Source: Candidatus Neomicrothrix sp. UBA6944
GTDB taxonomy: Bacteria > Actinomycetota > Acidimicrobiia > Acidimicrobiales > Poriferisodalaceae
DNA: 64,000 nt
Assembly: GCA_002448715.1 (NCBI GenBank)
Contig: DJZU01000059.1
Span: 22,808 to 86,807 of the forward strand
Direction: 5' to 3'
The notes under the pieces were generated by a model, which was not told where the DNA came from, made no database searches, and saw only the letters and a list, made by a program, of their open reading frames with translations. A program made the translations under genes and the position numbers. Shown here in pieces: positions 44,865 to 53,925 of the stretch (positions are counted from its first letter, which is position 1; each line of letters begins with the position of its first letter).

Positions 44865-45635
44865 ATGGGTCTGATGGATGGAAAAAAGCTTCTGATCACG
44901 GGGGTGCTGACCGATGCTTCCTTGGCTTTCGAGGTCGCTAAGTTAGCCCAGTTAGAGGGAGCGGAGGTAGTACTCACCGGCGCTGGGAGAGCGATGCGTC
45001 TAACTGAGCGCACGGCGAAGAAACTTCCAGAGAGCTGCGACGTGCTCCCACTCGATGTCACAGAACCGACCGAAATCGACGCTGTCGCCGCAGAGCTAAA
45101 TGACCGTTGGGGTCGGGTCGATGGCGTCCTACACGCCATCGGTTTTGCGCCCGAGTCATGCCTAGGCGGAAATTTTTTGAATGCAGAGTGGTCTGATGTC
45201 AGCGTCGCGATGCACATATCTGCTTACAGCCTCAAGGCTCTAGCCGGAGGTCTCCGCCCTCTATTGGCGGAAGCGAAAGGCAACGTCGTTGGCCTAACTT
45301 TTGACGCGTCGGTCGCATGGCCTGTCTACGACTGGATGGGAGTAGCCAAGGCAGCATTTGAGTCAACTGCCCGGTACTTGGCCAAAAGCTTGGGTCCTGA
45401 TGGCATTCGAGTCAATTTGGTATCGGCTGGACCAATTAGGACGATGGCAGCGAAGTCGATACCTGGATTTACTGAGTTCGAAGACGCTTGGCAGAGCAGG
45501 GCTCCTATGGGATGGGACATCAACGATCAGCATGCAGTTGCAAGAACGACTCTGGCGGTGATGTCCGACTGGTTTCCAATGACCACAGGAGAGATTATTC
45601 ACGTGGACGGTGGCTACCACGCGATGGGCGCCTAA
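44865..45635 (+). CDS. fabI: Enoyl-[acyl-carrier-protein] reductase, NADH-type (FabI/InhA-like)
   Basis: FabI reduces enoyl-ACP in the last step of each fatty acid elongation round. The 256-residue SDR protein has LLITGVLTDASLAFEVAKLAQ at the N terminus, LHAIGFAPES, the active-site Tyr-Lys in VYDWMGVAKAAFESTARYLAKSLG near residue 155, and SAGPIRTMAAKSIPGF. The YxWM-VAK pattern is close to mycobacterial InhA. I chose the ATG at 44865 because GGAGGA lies eight bases upstream; the frame is open further upstream without support. It is monocistronic, convergent with the CNNM pair. Confidence 0.93.
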   Translation: MGLMDGKKLLITGVLTDASLAFEVAKLAQLEGAEVVLTGAGRAMRLTERTAKKLPESCDVLPLDVTEPTEIDAVAAELNDRWGRVDGVLHAIGFAPESCLGGNFLNAEWSDVSVAMHISAYSLKALAGGLRPLLAEAKGNVVGLTFDASVAWPVYDWMGVAKAAFESTARYLAKSLGPDGIRVNLVSAGPIRTMAAKSIPGFTEFEDAWQSRAPMGWDINDQHAVARTTLAVMSDWFPMTTGEIIHVDGGYHAMGA

Positions 45636-45658
45636 AGAACAAACTTCAAATGTGGGCC

Positions 45659-46684
45659 TTACGGCTCATTCGAAAGAGGACCAACTAGTACGCGCATCAC
45701 ATCGTCGAGAGTTACGACTCCAGAATTGACTCCCTCGGACGTCACCAGCGCTAAGTGAATTTGGGACCTCCGCATCAACTCAAGAAGGTCTGGCAATTTT
45801 GCATCTCGGTTAACTCTAAGCATCGGACGAATTAGGGTCGGTTGCAGTATTTGCTCCTTAGTTTCGACACCCAAAAGGTCTTTACTATGGACAAACCCTC
45901 TCACATCATTCATATCCCTGCCGTATACGACTAGTCGTGTGTGCCCAGTCAGAACTATCTGAGATTCGATTTCGTCAATCGATGAATCAACGGCAACGGC
46001 ATCAACTTCATGCATCGGCGCCATGACCGAAACAACTTCAGCTTCCCCAAAGGTGAGGGCACTTTCGATTAGCGCGTGCTCCTGATAATCGATAAGCCCC
46101 TGATGGTGGGATTCGTCGACCATTAGCAACAGCTCAGCGTTCGTTGTCGCGTCATCAAGTTCTGAAGTCGGTTCTACCCGGAAAACTTTCAACAAGCCAT
46201 TGACGAGATGGTTGAGGAACCGAATTATCGGTCCTGCGACCACTAGATATGCTGCCATCGGCCGCGCAAGCAGCACCAACGTGCGTTGTGGTCCTGTAAT
46301 TGCCAGGCTTTTGGGAACCATCTCCCCAAGCACCATGTGGATGACGACGACGACGCTGAGGGCGATAGCGAAACTAACTGAGTGCAGGAGCGTCTCGTCC
46401 ATGTCGATGAATCGATGAATTAGTTTTTCGAGAAGCGACGCTACGGCAGGCTCCGCTAGCCGACCCAGCACTAGCGAGCAGACTGTGATACCAAGCTGAG
46501 CTCCTCCGAGGGCATTCAAAACATCTCTTTGGAGACGCTGCGCCGCTTTGGCCGATTTTCTTCCCGAAGCTGCCTCAGAGTCGATCGCCGATTTCATTGC
46601 GCCTAGCAGACCGAATTCAAGTGCCACGAAGGCTCCATTGAGAAGAACCAACAAGGCTCCGACCACTATTGCTAAAGCGGTCAT
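45659..46684 (-). CDS. CNNM/CorC-family membrane protein without CorC C-terminal domain
   Basis: The 341-residue protein has a DUF21 membrane domain (MTALAIVVGALLVLLNGAFVALEF; LGGAQLGITVCSLVLGRLAEP; VIHMVLGEMVPKSLAI) and a CBS pair (HTRLVVYGRDMNDVRGFVHSKDLL; HLALVTSEGVNSGVVTLDDVMRVLVG), then ends, lacking the CorC_HlyC domain of its neighbour. Such proteins are linked to divalent metal (Mg, Co) efflux and are still often called hemolysins. The ATG at 46682-46684 overlaps the preceding gene by four bases, which fixes the start. Mycobacteria carry a similar tandem pair. Confidence 0.85.
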   Translation of the reverse strand: MTALAIVVGALLVLLNGAFVALEFGLLGAMKSAIDSEAASGRKSAKAAQRLQRDVLNALGGAQLGITVCSLVLGRLAEPAVASLLEKLIHRFIDMDETLLHSVSFAIALSVVVVIHMVLGEMVPKSLAITGPQRTLVLLARPMAAYLVVAGPIIRFLNHLVNGLLKVFRVEPTSELDDATTNAELLLMVDESHHQGLIDYQEHALIESALTFGEAEVVSVMAPMHEVDAVAVDSSIDEIESQIVLTGHTRLVVYGRDMNDVRGFVHSKDLLGVETKEQILQPTLIRPMLRVNRDAKLPDLLELMRRSQIHLALVTSEGVNSGVVTLDDVMRVLVGPLSNEP

Positions 46685-48012
46685 GATTCTTCGCCTTGCG
46701 CGGAAGGACCCAGCCCTAACTCTGTGGGACGCTCCACAGATATCTCGGCGATGCGCAGATTGTCTCTGCTTAGAATCTCGAATTTCCAGCCTTGCCATTC
46801 GAGCTGTTCTCCAACGAGTGGCACCGATCCAAACTGTTCAAGCAGGAAACCCGCAATGGTCTCATAAGGGCCGCGAGGCAGACGCAATCCGATTATCTCT
46901 TCGATGTCACCTCTTGAGGTACGTCCATCAACTATGTAGTGGCCGTCTCTTGTTTCGCTCGTCGTTTGGACTGGTTCGTCGTACTCGTCAGCGATATCTC
47001 CTACTAACTCTTCAAGAATGTCTTCTCTGGTGATGAGCCCCGCTGTGCCTCCGTGCTCGTCTATGACAACCGCCAGGCGGCTTTCGGCTGCCTCAAGATC
47101 CACCAGAACACCATCAAGCTCTCGGTGTTCGGGAACAATTACCGCTGGCCGGAGGATTTCCGCGAGTGGCCTAAATTCTCGGTCTTGTACTGGAAGGGCA
47201 AAGACATCTTTTACTTCGACTATTCCCACGATGTCATCGGTGTCTTGGCCGGTGACGGGGAATCTCGAGTATCCGCTTTCCTTGGTTATTCTCACTAGAT
47301 CAGCAATAGTTGCTGACCGTTCAATTCCCACCATTGAGGTTCGAGGCGTCAGAGCGTCGGCTGCATCTTTGCTCGACAATTGAAGTGTTCGAGTGATTAG
47401 TCGGGCTTCGTCTGCGCGAATGGTTCGAGCACTGGACGCTCTAACCAGATGTTCAAGGTCTTCCAAAGACCTCAGGGAGCGCAATTCTTCTACAGGTTCG
47501 ATGCCGCATAGCCGGAGTAACCGATTCGCAAGCCCATTGAATGTGGCCGTTACGGGAGCGGAGACAACTCCATAGATCCTAAGGATCGGACCCAGCCAGA
47601 GTCCTGTTCCCAGTGGCCGAGATATGGCGATATTTTTCGGCGCTAATTCTCCAAAAACCATCTGTATAACGGCGGCAATTGCAATCGCTATACCAGCTTG
47701 AGCCGGGCCGGAGGTCAAGTTGAAACCTGGCAAGTAGCCCAAGAACTCCCCGATAGTGTCCTCGGCAAGGAAGCCAAGCAGCAAAGAAGTAACGGTTATA
47801 CCCAGTTGAGCACCGCCCAGATGGAAACTGAGGCGACTAAGAAGCTTCTTCATTGTCCGAGCGCGACGATGACCTTCGCCGGCCATGACCTCGACACGCT
47901 CCGTATCAACCGCAACCAGAGAAAACTCACCGGCGACAAAGATGCCGTTAAGAGCGATAAGGACAAAAACTGCTGCTAATCCCGTGACCGGATCGATCGT
48001 GAACACCTCCAT
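46681..48012 (-). CDS. CNNM/CorC-family membrane protein with CBS and CorC domains
   Basis: The 443-residue protein has the DUF21 membrane domain (residues about 1-190: LIALNGIFVAGEFSLVAVDTERVE, HLGGAQLGITVTSLLLGFLAED, QMVFGELAPKNIAI), a CBS pair (TPRTSMVGIERSATIADLV; SRFPVTGQDTDDIVGIVEVKDVF; AVVIDEHGGTAGLITREDILEELVGDI) and a C-terminal CorC_HlyC domain (YIVDGRTSRGDIEEIIGLRLP). It is predicted to take part in divalent cation transport. It is the first gene of a two-gene operon; 49 bases separate its start from the divergent ABC exporter. Confidence 0.88.
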   Translation of the reverse strand: MEVFTIDPVTGLAAVFVLIALNGIFVAGEFSLVAVDTERVEVMAGEGHRRARTMKKLLSRLSFHLGGAQLGITVTSLLLGFLAEDTIGEFLGYLPGFNLTSGPAQAGIAIAIAAVIQMVFGELAPKNIAISRPLGTGLWLGPILRIYGVVSAPVTATFNGLANRLLRLCGIEPVEELRSLRSLEDLEHLVRASSARTIRADEARLITRTLQLSSKDAADALTPRTSMVGIERSATIADLVRITKESGYSRFPVTGQDTDDIVGIVEVKDVFALPVQDREFRPLAEILRPAVIVPEHRELDGVLVDLEAAESRLAVVIDEHGGTAGLITREDILEELVGDIADEYDEPVQTTSETRDGHYIVDGRTSRGDIEEIIGLRLPRGPYETIAGFLLEQFGSVPLVGEQLEWQGWKFEILSRDNLRIAEISVERPTELGLGPSAQGEES

Positions 48013-48061
48013 ACGTCGTTATCTATCCGCACCTGGCTAACGCCAAGGTAGCCTCCAAGCA

Positions 48062-49909
48062 ATGCCTGGGGACAACGCCACCTTCGAACCGGTGCGCGAA
48101 TGGTCAAAGTATCCCCCTGTAGAGGAAACAATTAGGAGCGATAGCTCCCTTGGGTGGCTGAAGCGCATCAGCCCCGTCGTGCTGACCCATCGATGGCGAA
48201 TTTTGTGGTCGGTTATAGCTGCGGTCGTCGCTATGGTCGCTCAGATTCTTGTGCCTCGTGTGGTTGGTCTAGCGATTGACCGTGCATTGATTACTCGAAC
48301 CAGCGGCCTGTGGTTGTTCGTGGCTATCTTGCTCGTTCTCGGAGCAGCACGTGCGGCCGCCACGTTCGGCTACCGCTATGGGCTATACGGCATGGCGTTC
48401 AAAGTTGAGTACCAACTGCGAACGTTACTCTTTCAACACTTGGGGAAGTTGTCGTTTTCTTTCTTCGATCGAGTGCAGAGCGGGCAAATAATCAGTCGGG
48501 CTAATTCCGATATCAGGTCGGTCCAAATGTTTATGGCATTTGCACCAATCATGGCAGTCCAGTTTTTCAGCTTCGTGGTCGCTATCGGATTGATGGCCGC
48601 TATAAGTGTTCCCCTCACGGCAATTACGATGGTCGCATTGCCTGGCGTTTTTGCCATCGGTCAGCGATTACGCAAAATCATGTTCCCGCTTTCGTGGGTA
48701 ATTCAGTCGCGTCAGGCCGAGATCGCTACCGTCGTTGACGAATCAGTCAATGGGGTTCGAGTAGTCAAAGCGTTCGCCGCCGAGCGTCATCAGATTGAGT
48801 CTCTGGCGATAGGTGCTCAACGGCTCCGATGGGCCAACCTAGTTCAGCATTGGACTCGGGCTTCGCATACTCCTTTTATAGAAAATCTGCCGAGGATTGC
48901 TCTAGCCGCAGTCCTACTTATTGGGGGCCTTCAAACGATCGACGGGTCGTTGACCGTTGGTGATCTTGTCTCCTTCAATCTCTACATTCTCCTTCTCCAA
49001 GCTCCTTTTCGGTTTATTGGGATGTTGTTGATTTTGGGTCAGCGAGCAAAAGCTTCTGCCGAACGGATATACGAAATTTTGGATGAACCTCCTGCTGTAG
49101 ACGATCGACATGACGCGGTGGATCTAGTTCCCCTGGGAGGGAGTATTTCGTTTTCAGATGTGAGCTTTGCCTATGGAACAGAGACAGTAGGTGGATCACG
49201 AGGCAATGAGAATGCTCCTTTGGTCCTGAATCATTTCAATCTCGATGTATCGCCGGGAGAAACAATCGCGATTGTTGGGCGGACAGGGTCAGGTAAATCA
49301 ACGATTGCGCGCCTACTAATGCGCTTCTACGAACTACAGGGCGGCAACATCTCGTTAGACGGACACGACATCAGGTCGGTGACACAAACAAGTCTCCGTT
49401 CGGCAGTAAGTCTCGTGCCTGACGAACCGTTCTTGTTTTCGACCAGCGTCCATGAAAATATTTCTTATGGCAAACCGGGCGCGTCAAGGGAAGAAGTTCA
49501 ATCAGCTGCAAGGGCAGCTCAAGCTCATGAGTTCATTGTTGAACTTGACGGCGGTTATGACACTGTTGTCGGTGAGCGTGGCTACGACTTGTCTGGGGGT
49601 CAGCGTCAACGGATATCACTGGCGCGACTATTTCTCAGTGACCCTCAGGTCCTTATTCTAGATGACAGCACAAGTGCTATCGATGTGGAGATAGAAGAGC
49701 GAATTCATCGTTCCTTAAAGGAACTGATGCGTGAACGAACCACGATCGTCATTGCTCATCGCTTATCCACTATCGCCCTTGCCGACCGGGTGGTGCTCAT
49801 AGGCGATGGTCAAGTCATCGCTGATGGAACCCACCAACAACTTCTTGACACAGAGCCCCGTTACGTCGAAACGTTGGCTGCCTCACTGGGAGAAGACGAC
49901 TCGTGGTGA
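48062..49909 (+). CDS. Heterodimeric ABC exporter, subunit with degenerate catalytic site
   Basis: The 615-residue protein has a six-helix exporter membrane domain (residues about 45-330) fused to an ATPase domain with Walker A IVGRTGSGKSTIARLLMRF, signature LSGGQRQRISLARLF and Walker B VLILDDSTSAIDVEIEE. The catalytic Glu after Walker B is Asp (LDDSTSAID), the mark of the degenerate half in heterodimeric exporters such as TM287/288 or LmrCD. It is followed directly by its partner gene. Substrate (drug or lipid) cannot be read from the sequence. Confidence 0.9.
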   Translation: MPGDNATFEPVREWSKYPPVEETIRSDSSLGWLKRISPVVLTHRWRILWSVIAAVVAMVAQILVPRVVGLAIDRALITRTSGLWLFVAILLVLGAARAAATFGYRYGLYGMAFKVEYQLRTLLFQHLGKLSFSFFDRVQSGQIISRANSDIRSVQMFMAFAPIMAVQFFSFVVAIGLMAAISVPLTAITMVALPGVFAIGQRLRKIMFPLSWVIQSRQAEIATVVDESVNGVRVVKAFAAERHQIESLAIGAQRLRWANLVQHWTRASHTPFIENLPRIALAAVLLIGGLQTIDGSLTVGDLVSFNLYILLLQAPFRFIGMLLILGQRAKASAERIYEILDEPPAVDDRHDAVDLVPLGGSISFSDVSFAYGTETVGGSRGNENAPLVLNHFNLDVSPGETIAIVGRTGSGKSTIARLLMRFYELQGGNISLDGHDIRSVTQTSLRSAVSLVPDEPFLFSTSVHENISYGKPGASREEVQSAARAAQAHEFIVELDGGYDTVVGERGYDLSGGQRQRISLARLFLSDPQVLILDDSTSAIDVEIEERIHRSLKELMRERTTIVIAHRLSTIALADRVVLIGDGQVIADGTHQQLLDTEPRYVETLAASLGEDDSW

Positions 49910-51852
49910 TGATGGGGCCGCCAGGTGGCGGCGTGTTCGCTGGGCCAAGTGCTACTCAGTCGAGTGCTAGTGCTGGCTTGCCATTTGCTGGCGTTCCCTC
50001 AGAGATGCAAGAGGGCGCTGAACGAATTCTTAGCGAAGAACCCGAACATGCCAACCCCATAATCGAGTTTGAGCGATTCGCTACCCGCTCGTCACGATTA
50101 AATCTACGTTCGCTGTTTGAGAACCGTCGCACCATCGCTCTTTGGGGGCTATTCCTCCTAGCAGTGGAAACCGTTACTGCTCTTCTTGGGCCCGTGTTGA
50201 CTCAGCAGGGCATTGACAACGGCGTAATGCAGCAAGACCGAGGGGCTCTTTACAAAGCTGTCGCCCTATTCGGAATAGTGATCGTTGTAAACGGCTTAAC
50301 GAGCTTTTGGCGACAAAGGTGGAACGGTCGCCTGGGCGAAAACATCATGTATGACGTGCGCCTGGAGCTATTCAGCCACTATCAACGAATGGGTCTGGAC
50401 TGGTACACCTCTGGCAAGTCCGGAGTTCTGCTCAGCAGGATGACCTCAGATGTTGAAGCCTTGACGTTGCTCGTCAACGAGGGCTTTGTCAATCTGGTGA
50501 TTCAAGCTCTCACCGTCTCTGTAGTGACCATCATTCTCTTTTCGTACAACCCGCTCCTAGCGACTCTTCTCCTAGGGCTGGTTCTGCCGCCTCTAATCGT
50601 CATGACTCTTTGGTTTCGGTCGGTCAGCGAACGCGGATACTCCGAGGTTCGAGATCGGATCGCTTCGGTTCTAGCTGATCTGTCCGAAAATCTTTCAGGT
50701 GTGCGAGTCATAGCTGCTTTGAATCGCCGACGACAGAACGCGGAGATGCACAGAACCGTTGTGGGTTCTTACCTTGACGCCAATCTCTATACAGCTCGGG
50801 CGGGCGCGATTTACGGACCGGTTACTGAGGGAATAGGTATCGCCGCCCAGGCAATTGTTCTTTTGGTCGGCGGTTGGATGGTGATAGACGGTTCGTTGCA
50901 AGTTGGGGAACTGACCGCATTTGTGCTTTTCGTAAACACTTTTTTTGCGCCGATTCAACAGATGGTCCAGTTGTACAACACTTACCAGCAGGGCCAATCT
51001 GGACTGCACAAAATTAGTGAAATTCTCAGCACCGAGCCATCTATCAAAGAAAAGCCCGGCGCGGCTCCACTCCCGCCAGTTGAAGGTCAAATCAGCTTCG
51101 ACTCTGTGACTTTCAGTTACGGCGATGGCCCAGAGGTTCTCCGAAAGATTAATCTTTCGATAGATCCAGGCGAAACCTTCGCATTTGTTGGGCCCACCGG
51201 CGCCGGCAAGAGCACGATGGCCAAACTAATTACTCGCTTCTACGACCCGGTTTCTGGGGTTGTGTCGATCGACGGAGTTGACCTAAGAGATGTCTCAATT
51301 ACATCTTTGAGGACTCAGCTCGGGGTGGTTCCCCAGGAACCATTTCTGTTTTACGGAACTATTCGGGACAATGTCGCTTTCGCTAAACCGGATGCAACGG
51401 ACGCTGAGATTAATGAAGCCATAGCCCACGTCGGTCTCTCCGAGACGGTCAGCCAGCTCGCCCAAGGAGTGGACACTTTGGTCCACGAACGCGGGGTTTC
51501 ACTTTCAGCCGGCGAACGACAACTAATAGCTTTGGCTCGAGCATTTATCGCCCGCCCAAGAGTTCTTGTATTAGACGAGGCGACCTCCAGCCTTGACCTA
51601 CGTTCTGAAGCTCAGATCGAGACTGTTCTAGATGGTCTACTTGAGGGCAGGACGGCTGTGTTGATAGCACATCGATTAGCGACTGCGATGAAAGCAGATC
51701 GAATTGCGGTGGTTGAAGACGGCTGCATTGTCGAACTTGGATCTCACGCAGAGTTGGTCCAGTTGGGAGGTCGCTACGCAGAAATGTTCGAAACCTGGTC
51801 TTCTCATTCTGAATCTGCCAACCATTCTTCTACAGAGCGTCTTTCCGATTAG
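49903..51852 (+). CDS. Heterodimeric ABC exporter, catalytically competent partner subunit
   Basis: The 649-residue protein begins with a Gly/Pro/Ser-rich segment (MMGPPGGGVFAGPSAT then AGLPFAGVPSEMQ), has a six-helix membrane domain, and an ATPase domain with Walker A FVGPTGAGKSTMAKLITRF, Walker B VLVLDEATSSLD with the catalytic Glu, and a divergent signature LSAGERQLIALARAF. This LSAGE plus the Asp of the partner is the expected split of one degenerate and one active site. I chose the GTG at 49903, seven bases after GGAGAAG; it overlaps the partner by seven bases, so the two are coupled. Confidence 0.9.
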   Translation: MVMMGPPGGGVFAGPSATQSSASAGLPFAGVPSEMQEGAERILSEEPEHANPIIEFERFATRSSRLNLRSLFENRRTIALWGLFLLAVETVTALLGPVLTQQGIDNGVMQQDRGALYKAVALFGIVIVVNGLTSFWRQRWNGRLGENIMYDVRLELFSHYQRMGLDWYTSGKSGVLLSRMTSDVEALTLLVNEGFVNLVIQALTVSVVTIILFSYNPLLATLLLGLVLPPLIVMTLWFRSVSERGYSEVRDRIASVLADLSENLSGVRVIAALNRRRQNAEMHRTVVGSYLDANLYTARAGAIYGPVTEGIGIAAQAIVLLVGGWMVIDGSLQVGELTAFVLFVNTFFAPIQQMVQLYNTYQQGQSGLHKISEILSTEPSIKEKPGAAPLPPVEGQISFDSVTFSYGDGPEVLRKINLSIDPGETFAFVGPTGAGKSTMAKLITRFYDPVSGVVSIDGVDLRDVSITSLRTQLGVVPQEPFLFYGTIRDNVAFAKPDATDAEINEAIAHVGLSETVSQLAQGVDTLVHERGVSLSAGERQLIALARAFIARPRVLVLDEATSSLDLRSEAQIETVLDGLLEGRTAVLIAHRLATAMKADRIAVVEDGCIVELGSHAELVQLGGRYAEMFETWSSHSESANHSSTERLSD

Positions 51853-51878
51853 TCGACAGTATCTGGCAAGCTAGGTCC

Positions 51879-52673
51879 GTGGCCGCACCTCCTTCTACTG
51901 TCGAGCTTCGCGAAGTTTCAGTTAGATACGACGACAAAACAGTTCTTGGTCCTTTGGATTTGGATATCGCACCACAAGATCGGTGGGTAGTACTGGGACC
52001 GAATGGCAGCGGCAAAACCACTCTGATAAAGGTGCTGTCTCTATACCGCTACCCAACCACAGGCAGTGTTCAAGTCCTTGGAGAGAGTTGGGGAGCTACT
52101 GATGTGCGAGAACTTCGCCAAAAAATTGGTCTTGCTTCTTCTTCTCTAAGAGATCAGTTCAGGCCCGATATCTCGGGCCTGGATATCGTCATGACAGCAC
52201 GACACGCTGCACTAGAAACTTGGTGGCATCATTATTCCGAAGAGGACCGCTATTCGGCCCTGAAGTGTTTGTCACGAGTAGACGCTTCAGAGCTTGCCGA
52301 CCGCAAGTTCCACACTATGTCTTCAGGGGAACAGCAACGGGTGCAGTTGGCTCGCACTTTGATGGGTGACCCAGGCTTGCTTCTGCTCGATGAGCCAACG
52401 GCAGGCCTTGATTTAGTAGGTAGAGAGCAGCTAGTCGGCACGTTGGCTTCGGTTGCTTCAGATACCCAAACACCTGCCACCGTTCTCGTAACACACCACA
52501 CCGACGAGATTCCTCCAGGGTTTACTCATGGCCTTCTTTTGAGAGGCGGTCAAGTGATGGCGTGCGGTCCAATAGATCAGGTTCTTACCGCCGACTCGTT
52601 ATCCGAGTGTTTCGGTTTGCGACTTGAGCTCGAAAATCGAGATGGCCGCTGGCTGTCCTGGGCACGCAGCTAA
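51879..52673 (+). CDS. ABC transporter ATP-binding protein without partner permease (YlmA-like)
   Basis: The 264-residue soluble ATPase has ELREVSVRYDDKTVLGPLDLDIA, Walker A VLGPNGSGKTTLIKVLSLYRY, signature MSSGEQQRVQLARTLMGDP, Walker B LLLLDEPTAGLDLVGRE and the switch His in VLVTHHTDEIPPGF. No permease gene is adjacent: the neighbours are the fused exporter pair and a methyltransferase. It resembles solo ATPases such as YlmA/ModF, whose partners are unclear. It starts with GTG at 51879. Confidence 0.85.
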   Translation: MAAPPSTVELREVSVRYDDKTVLGPLDLDIAPQDRWVVLGPNGSGKTTLIKVLSLYRYPTTGSVQVLGESWGATDVRELRQKIGLASSSLRDQFRPDISGLDIVMTARHAALETWWHHYSEEDRYSALKCLSRVDASELADRKFHTMSSGEQQRVQLARTLMGDPGLLLLDEPTAGLDLVGREQLVGTLASVASDTQTPATVLVTHHTDEIPPGFTHGLLLRGGQVMACGPIDQVLTADSLSECFGLRLELENRDGRWLSWARS

Positions 52674-52680
52674 CGTTCGC

Positions 52681-53493
52681 ATGAGCAAGTCGAGCTCCGA
52701 AAGACAGCAATCAAAAGTTTTTGGAGAAGTTGCCGAGATCTATCACCGTGTTCGGCCGGGTTACCCAGAGGATCTATACGATTGGATCCTTGAAACGTCG
52801 CGAGTGGATGACGGTGAACTCCTGATAGACGTCGGGTGTGGAACCGGGAAAGCATCTATTCCATTTGTGAGACGCGGATTTACTGTTGTTGGAATAGAAC
52901 CTGATCCGATGATGGCTCGTATTGCCTCCCGTGAACTCAATGAGTTCGACACCTTTTCCATTGAACAATGCACTCTTGATGATTTCGGAAACGCTTCGTC
53001 GGAGGCGGGTCTCATGTACGCCGGCCAATCTTGGCACTGGATGAACCCTGATACTCGATTCGAGTGCGCAGCCTCCGCCCTAAGACCTGACGGCTGGTTG
53101 TGTGTTTTTTGGAACCGTCCAGAAGAAATGCATCATTCATTCGACCTCGAAATGGACGCTGTTTACGAAGAGTTAGCTCCGCAATTCAACGATGATTCTT
53201 TCAAAGTCCGGTTACCTGGTTCGAAATCGGTGATTAGTGCCGATAGCCCAATAGAGGAGTTTGATCTAAGCCGATTTTTTGGAGATGTCCACACCTTCGA
53301 AGCGTCGTGGGAGCAAACAATCAGTAGTGAGGAGCACGTACAAAATCTTTTAACCCAGTCAGACCACCGAATGCTCGAAGAGGAACTCCGAACAGAGCTA
53401 TTGGGCCGAGTAGGCGAGGTAATTAACAATGCAGGAGGCGGCTACAAACAGCTCTTCACCACTCACGCATATGCAGCGAAGCTTTCTGTCTGA
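52681..53493 (+). CDS. Class I SAM-dependent methyltransferase
   Basis: The 270-residue protein has the S-adenosylmethionine-binding motif I LLIDVGCGTGKASIPFVRRGF near residue 48 and the acidic GIEPDPMMARIASREL after it, then GLMYAGQSWHWMNPDTRFE and LRPDGWLCVFWNRPEE, typical of UbiE/BioC-like methyltransferases. I chose the ATG at 52681, eight bases after the ABC gene's stop, giving MSKSSSERQQSKVFGEVAEIYH. Acceptor is unknown; a small-molecule or lipid substrate is likely. Confidence 0.85.
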   Translation: MSKSSSERQQSKVFGEVAEIYHRVRPGYPEDLYDWILETSRVDDGELLIDVGCGTGKASIPFVRRGFTVVGIEPDPMMARIASRELNEFDTFSIEQCTLDDFGNASSEAGLMYAGQSWHWMNPDTRFECAASALRPDGWLCVFWNRPEEMHHSFDLEMDAVYEELAPQFNDDSFKVRLPGSKSVISADSPIEEFDLSRFFGDVHTFEASWEQTISSEEHVQNLLTQSDHRMLEEELRTELLGRVGEVINNAGGGYKQLFTTHAYAAKLSV

Positions 53494-53505
53494 GAAAATC
53501 TCTGT

Positions 53506-53925
53506 ATGACAACTCACGAGGACCGCATCCGTTCTTATTTCGCCGCGTGCAGCTCCGGCTCAAAAGATAAAGTGGCAAGCCACTTCACCGAAGACGCAGT
53601 CATCTACGATACAAATCACGCGCCAATTGTCTCTGCTGAGAACATAGGAAATTTCTGGGTGCAAATTCACGCCAAGTGGATCGGCGCGAATTGGGTGGTG
53701 GAACGCGTCGTGGAAGACGAGGAGTCAGCAGCTATTGAGTGGCGCATGGACGGCGAACATCAAGGAAACAACTTTGAGGTCCGCGGAAGCGAGCACTACC
53801 AGTTTCGCGACAGTCTTATCGCCGAAATTCGCCAGTATTGGACATTTGATACCTCAAGTCCCGGTGGCGGCTTAATTGACTATCCGTATGGTCAGTCAAA
53901 TCGTTTGGGTTCCGATGACGTCTAA
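53506..53925 (+). CDS. SnoaL-like/NTF2-fold protein
   Basis: The 139-residue protein fits the NTF2-like superfamily: a helical start RIRSYFAACSSGSKDKVASHFTEDAVIYDTNHAP, a central IEWRMDGEHQGNNFEVRGSEHYQFRDSLIAEIRQYWTFD, with the acidic and Trp/His residues usual for small-molecule binding or isomerase members. SnoaL-type members act on polyketides, but many are of unknown role. It lies 12 bases after the methyltransferase and overlaps the next thioesterase gene by 11 bases. Confidence 0.8.
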   Translation: MTTHEDRIRSYFAACSSGSKDKVASHFTEDAVIYDTNHAPIVSAENIGNFWVQIHAKWIGANWVVERVVEDEESAAIEWRMDGEHQGNNFEVRGSEHYQFRDSLIAEIRQYWTFDTSSPGGGLIDYPYGQSNRLGSDDV

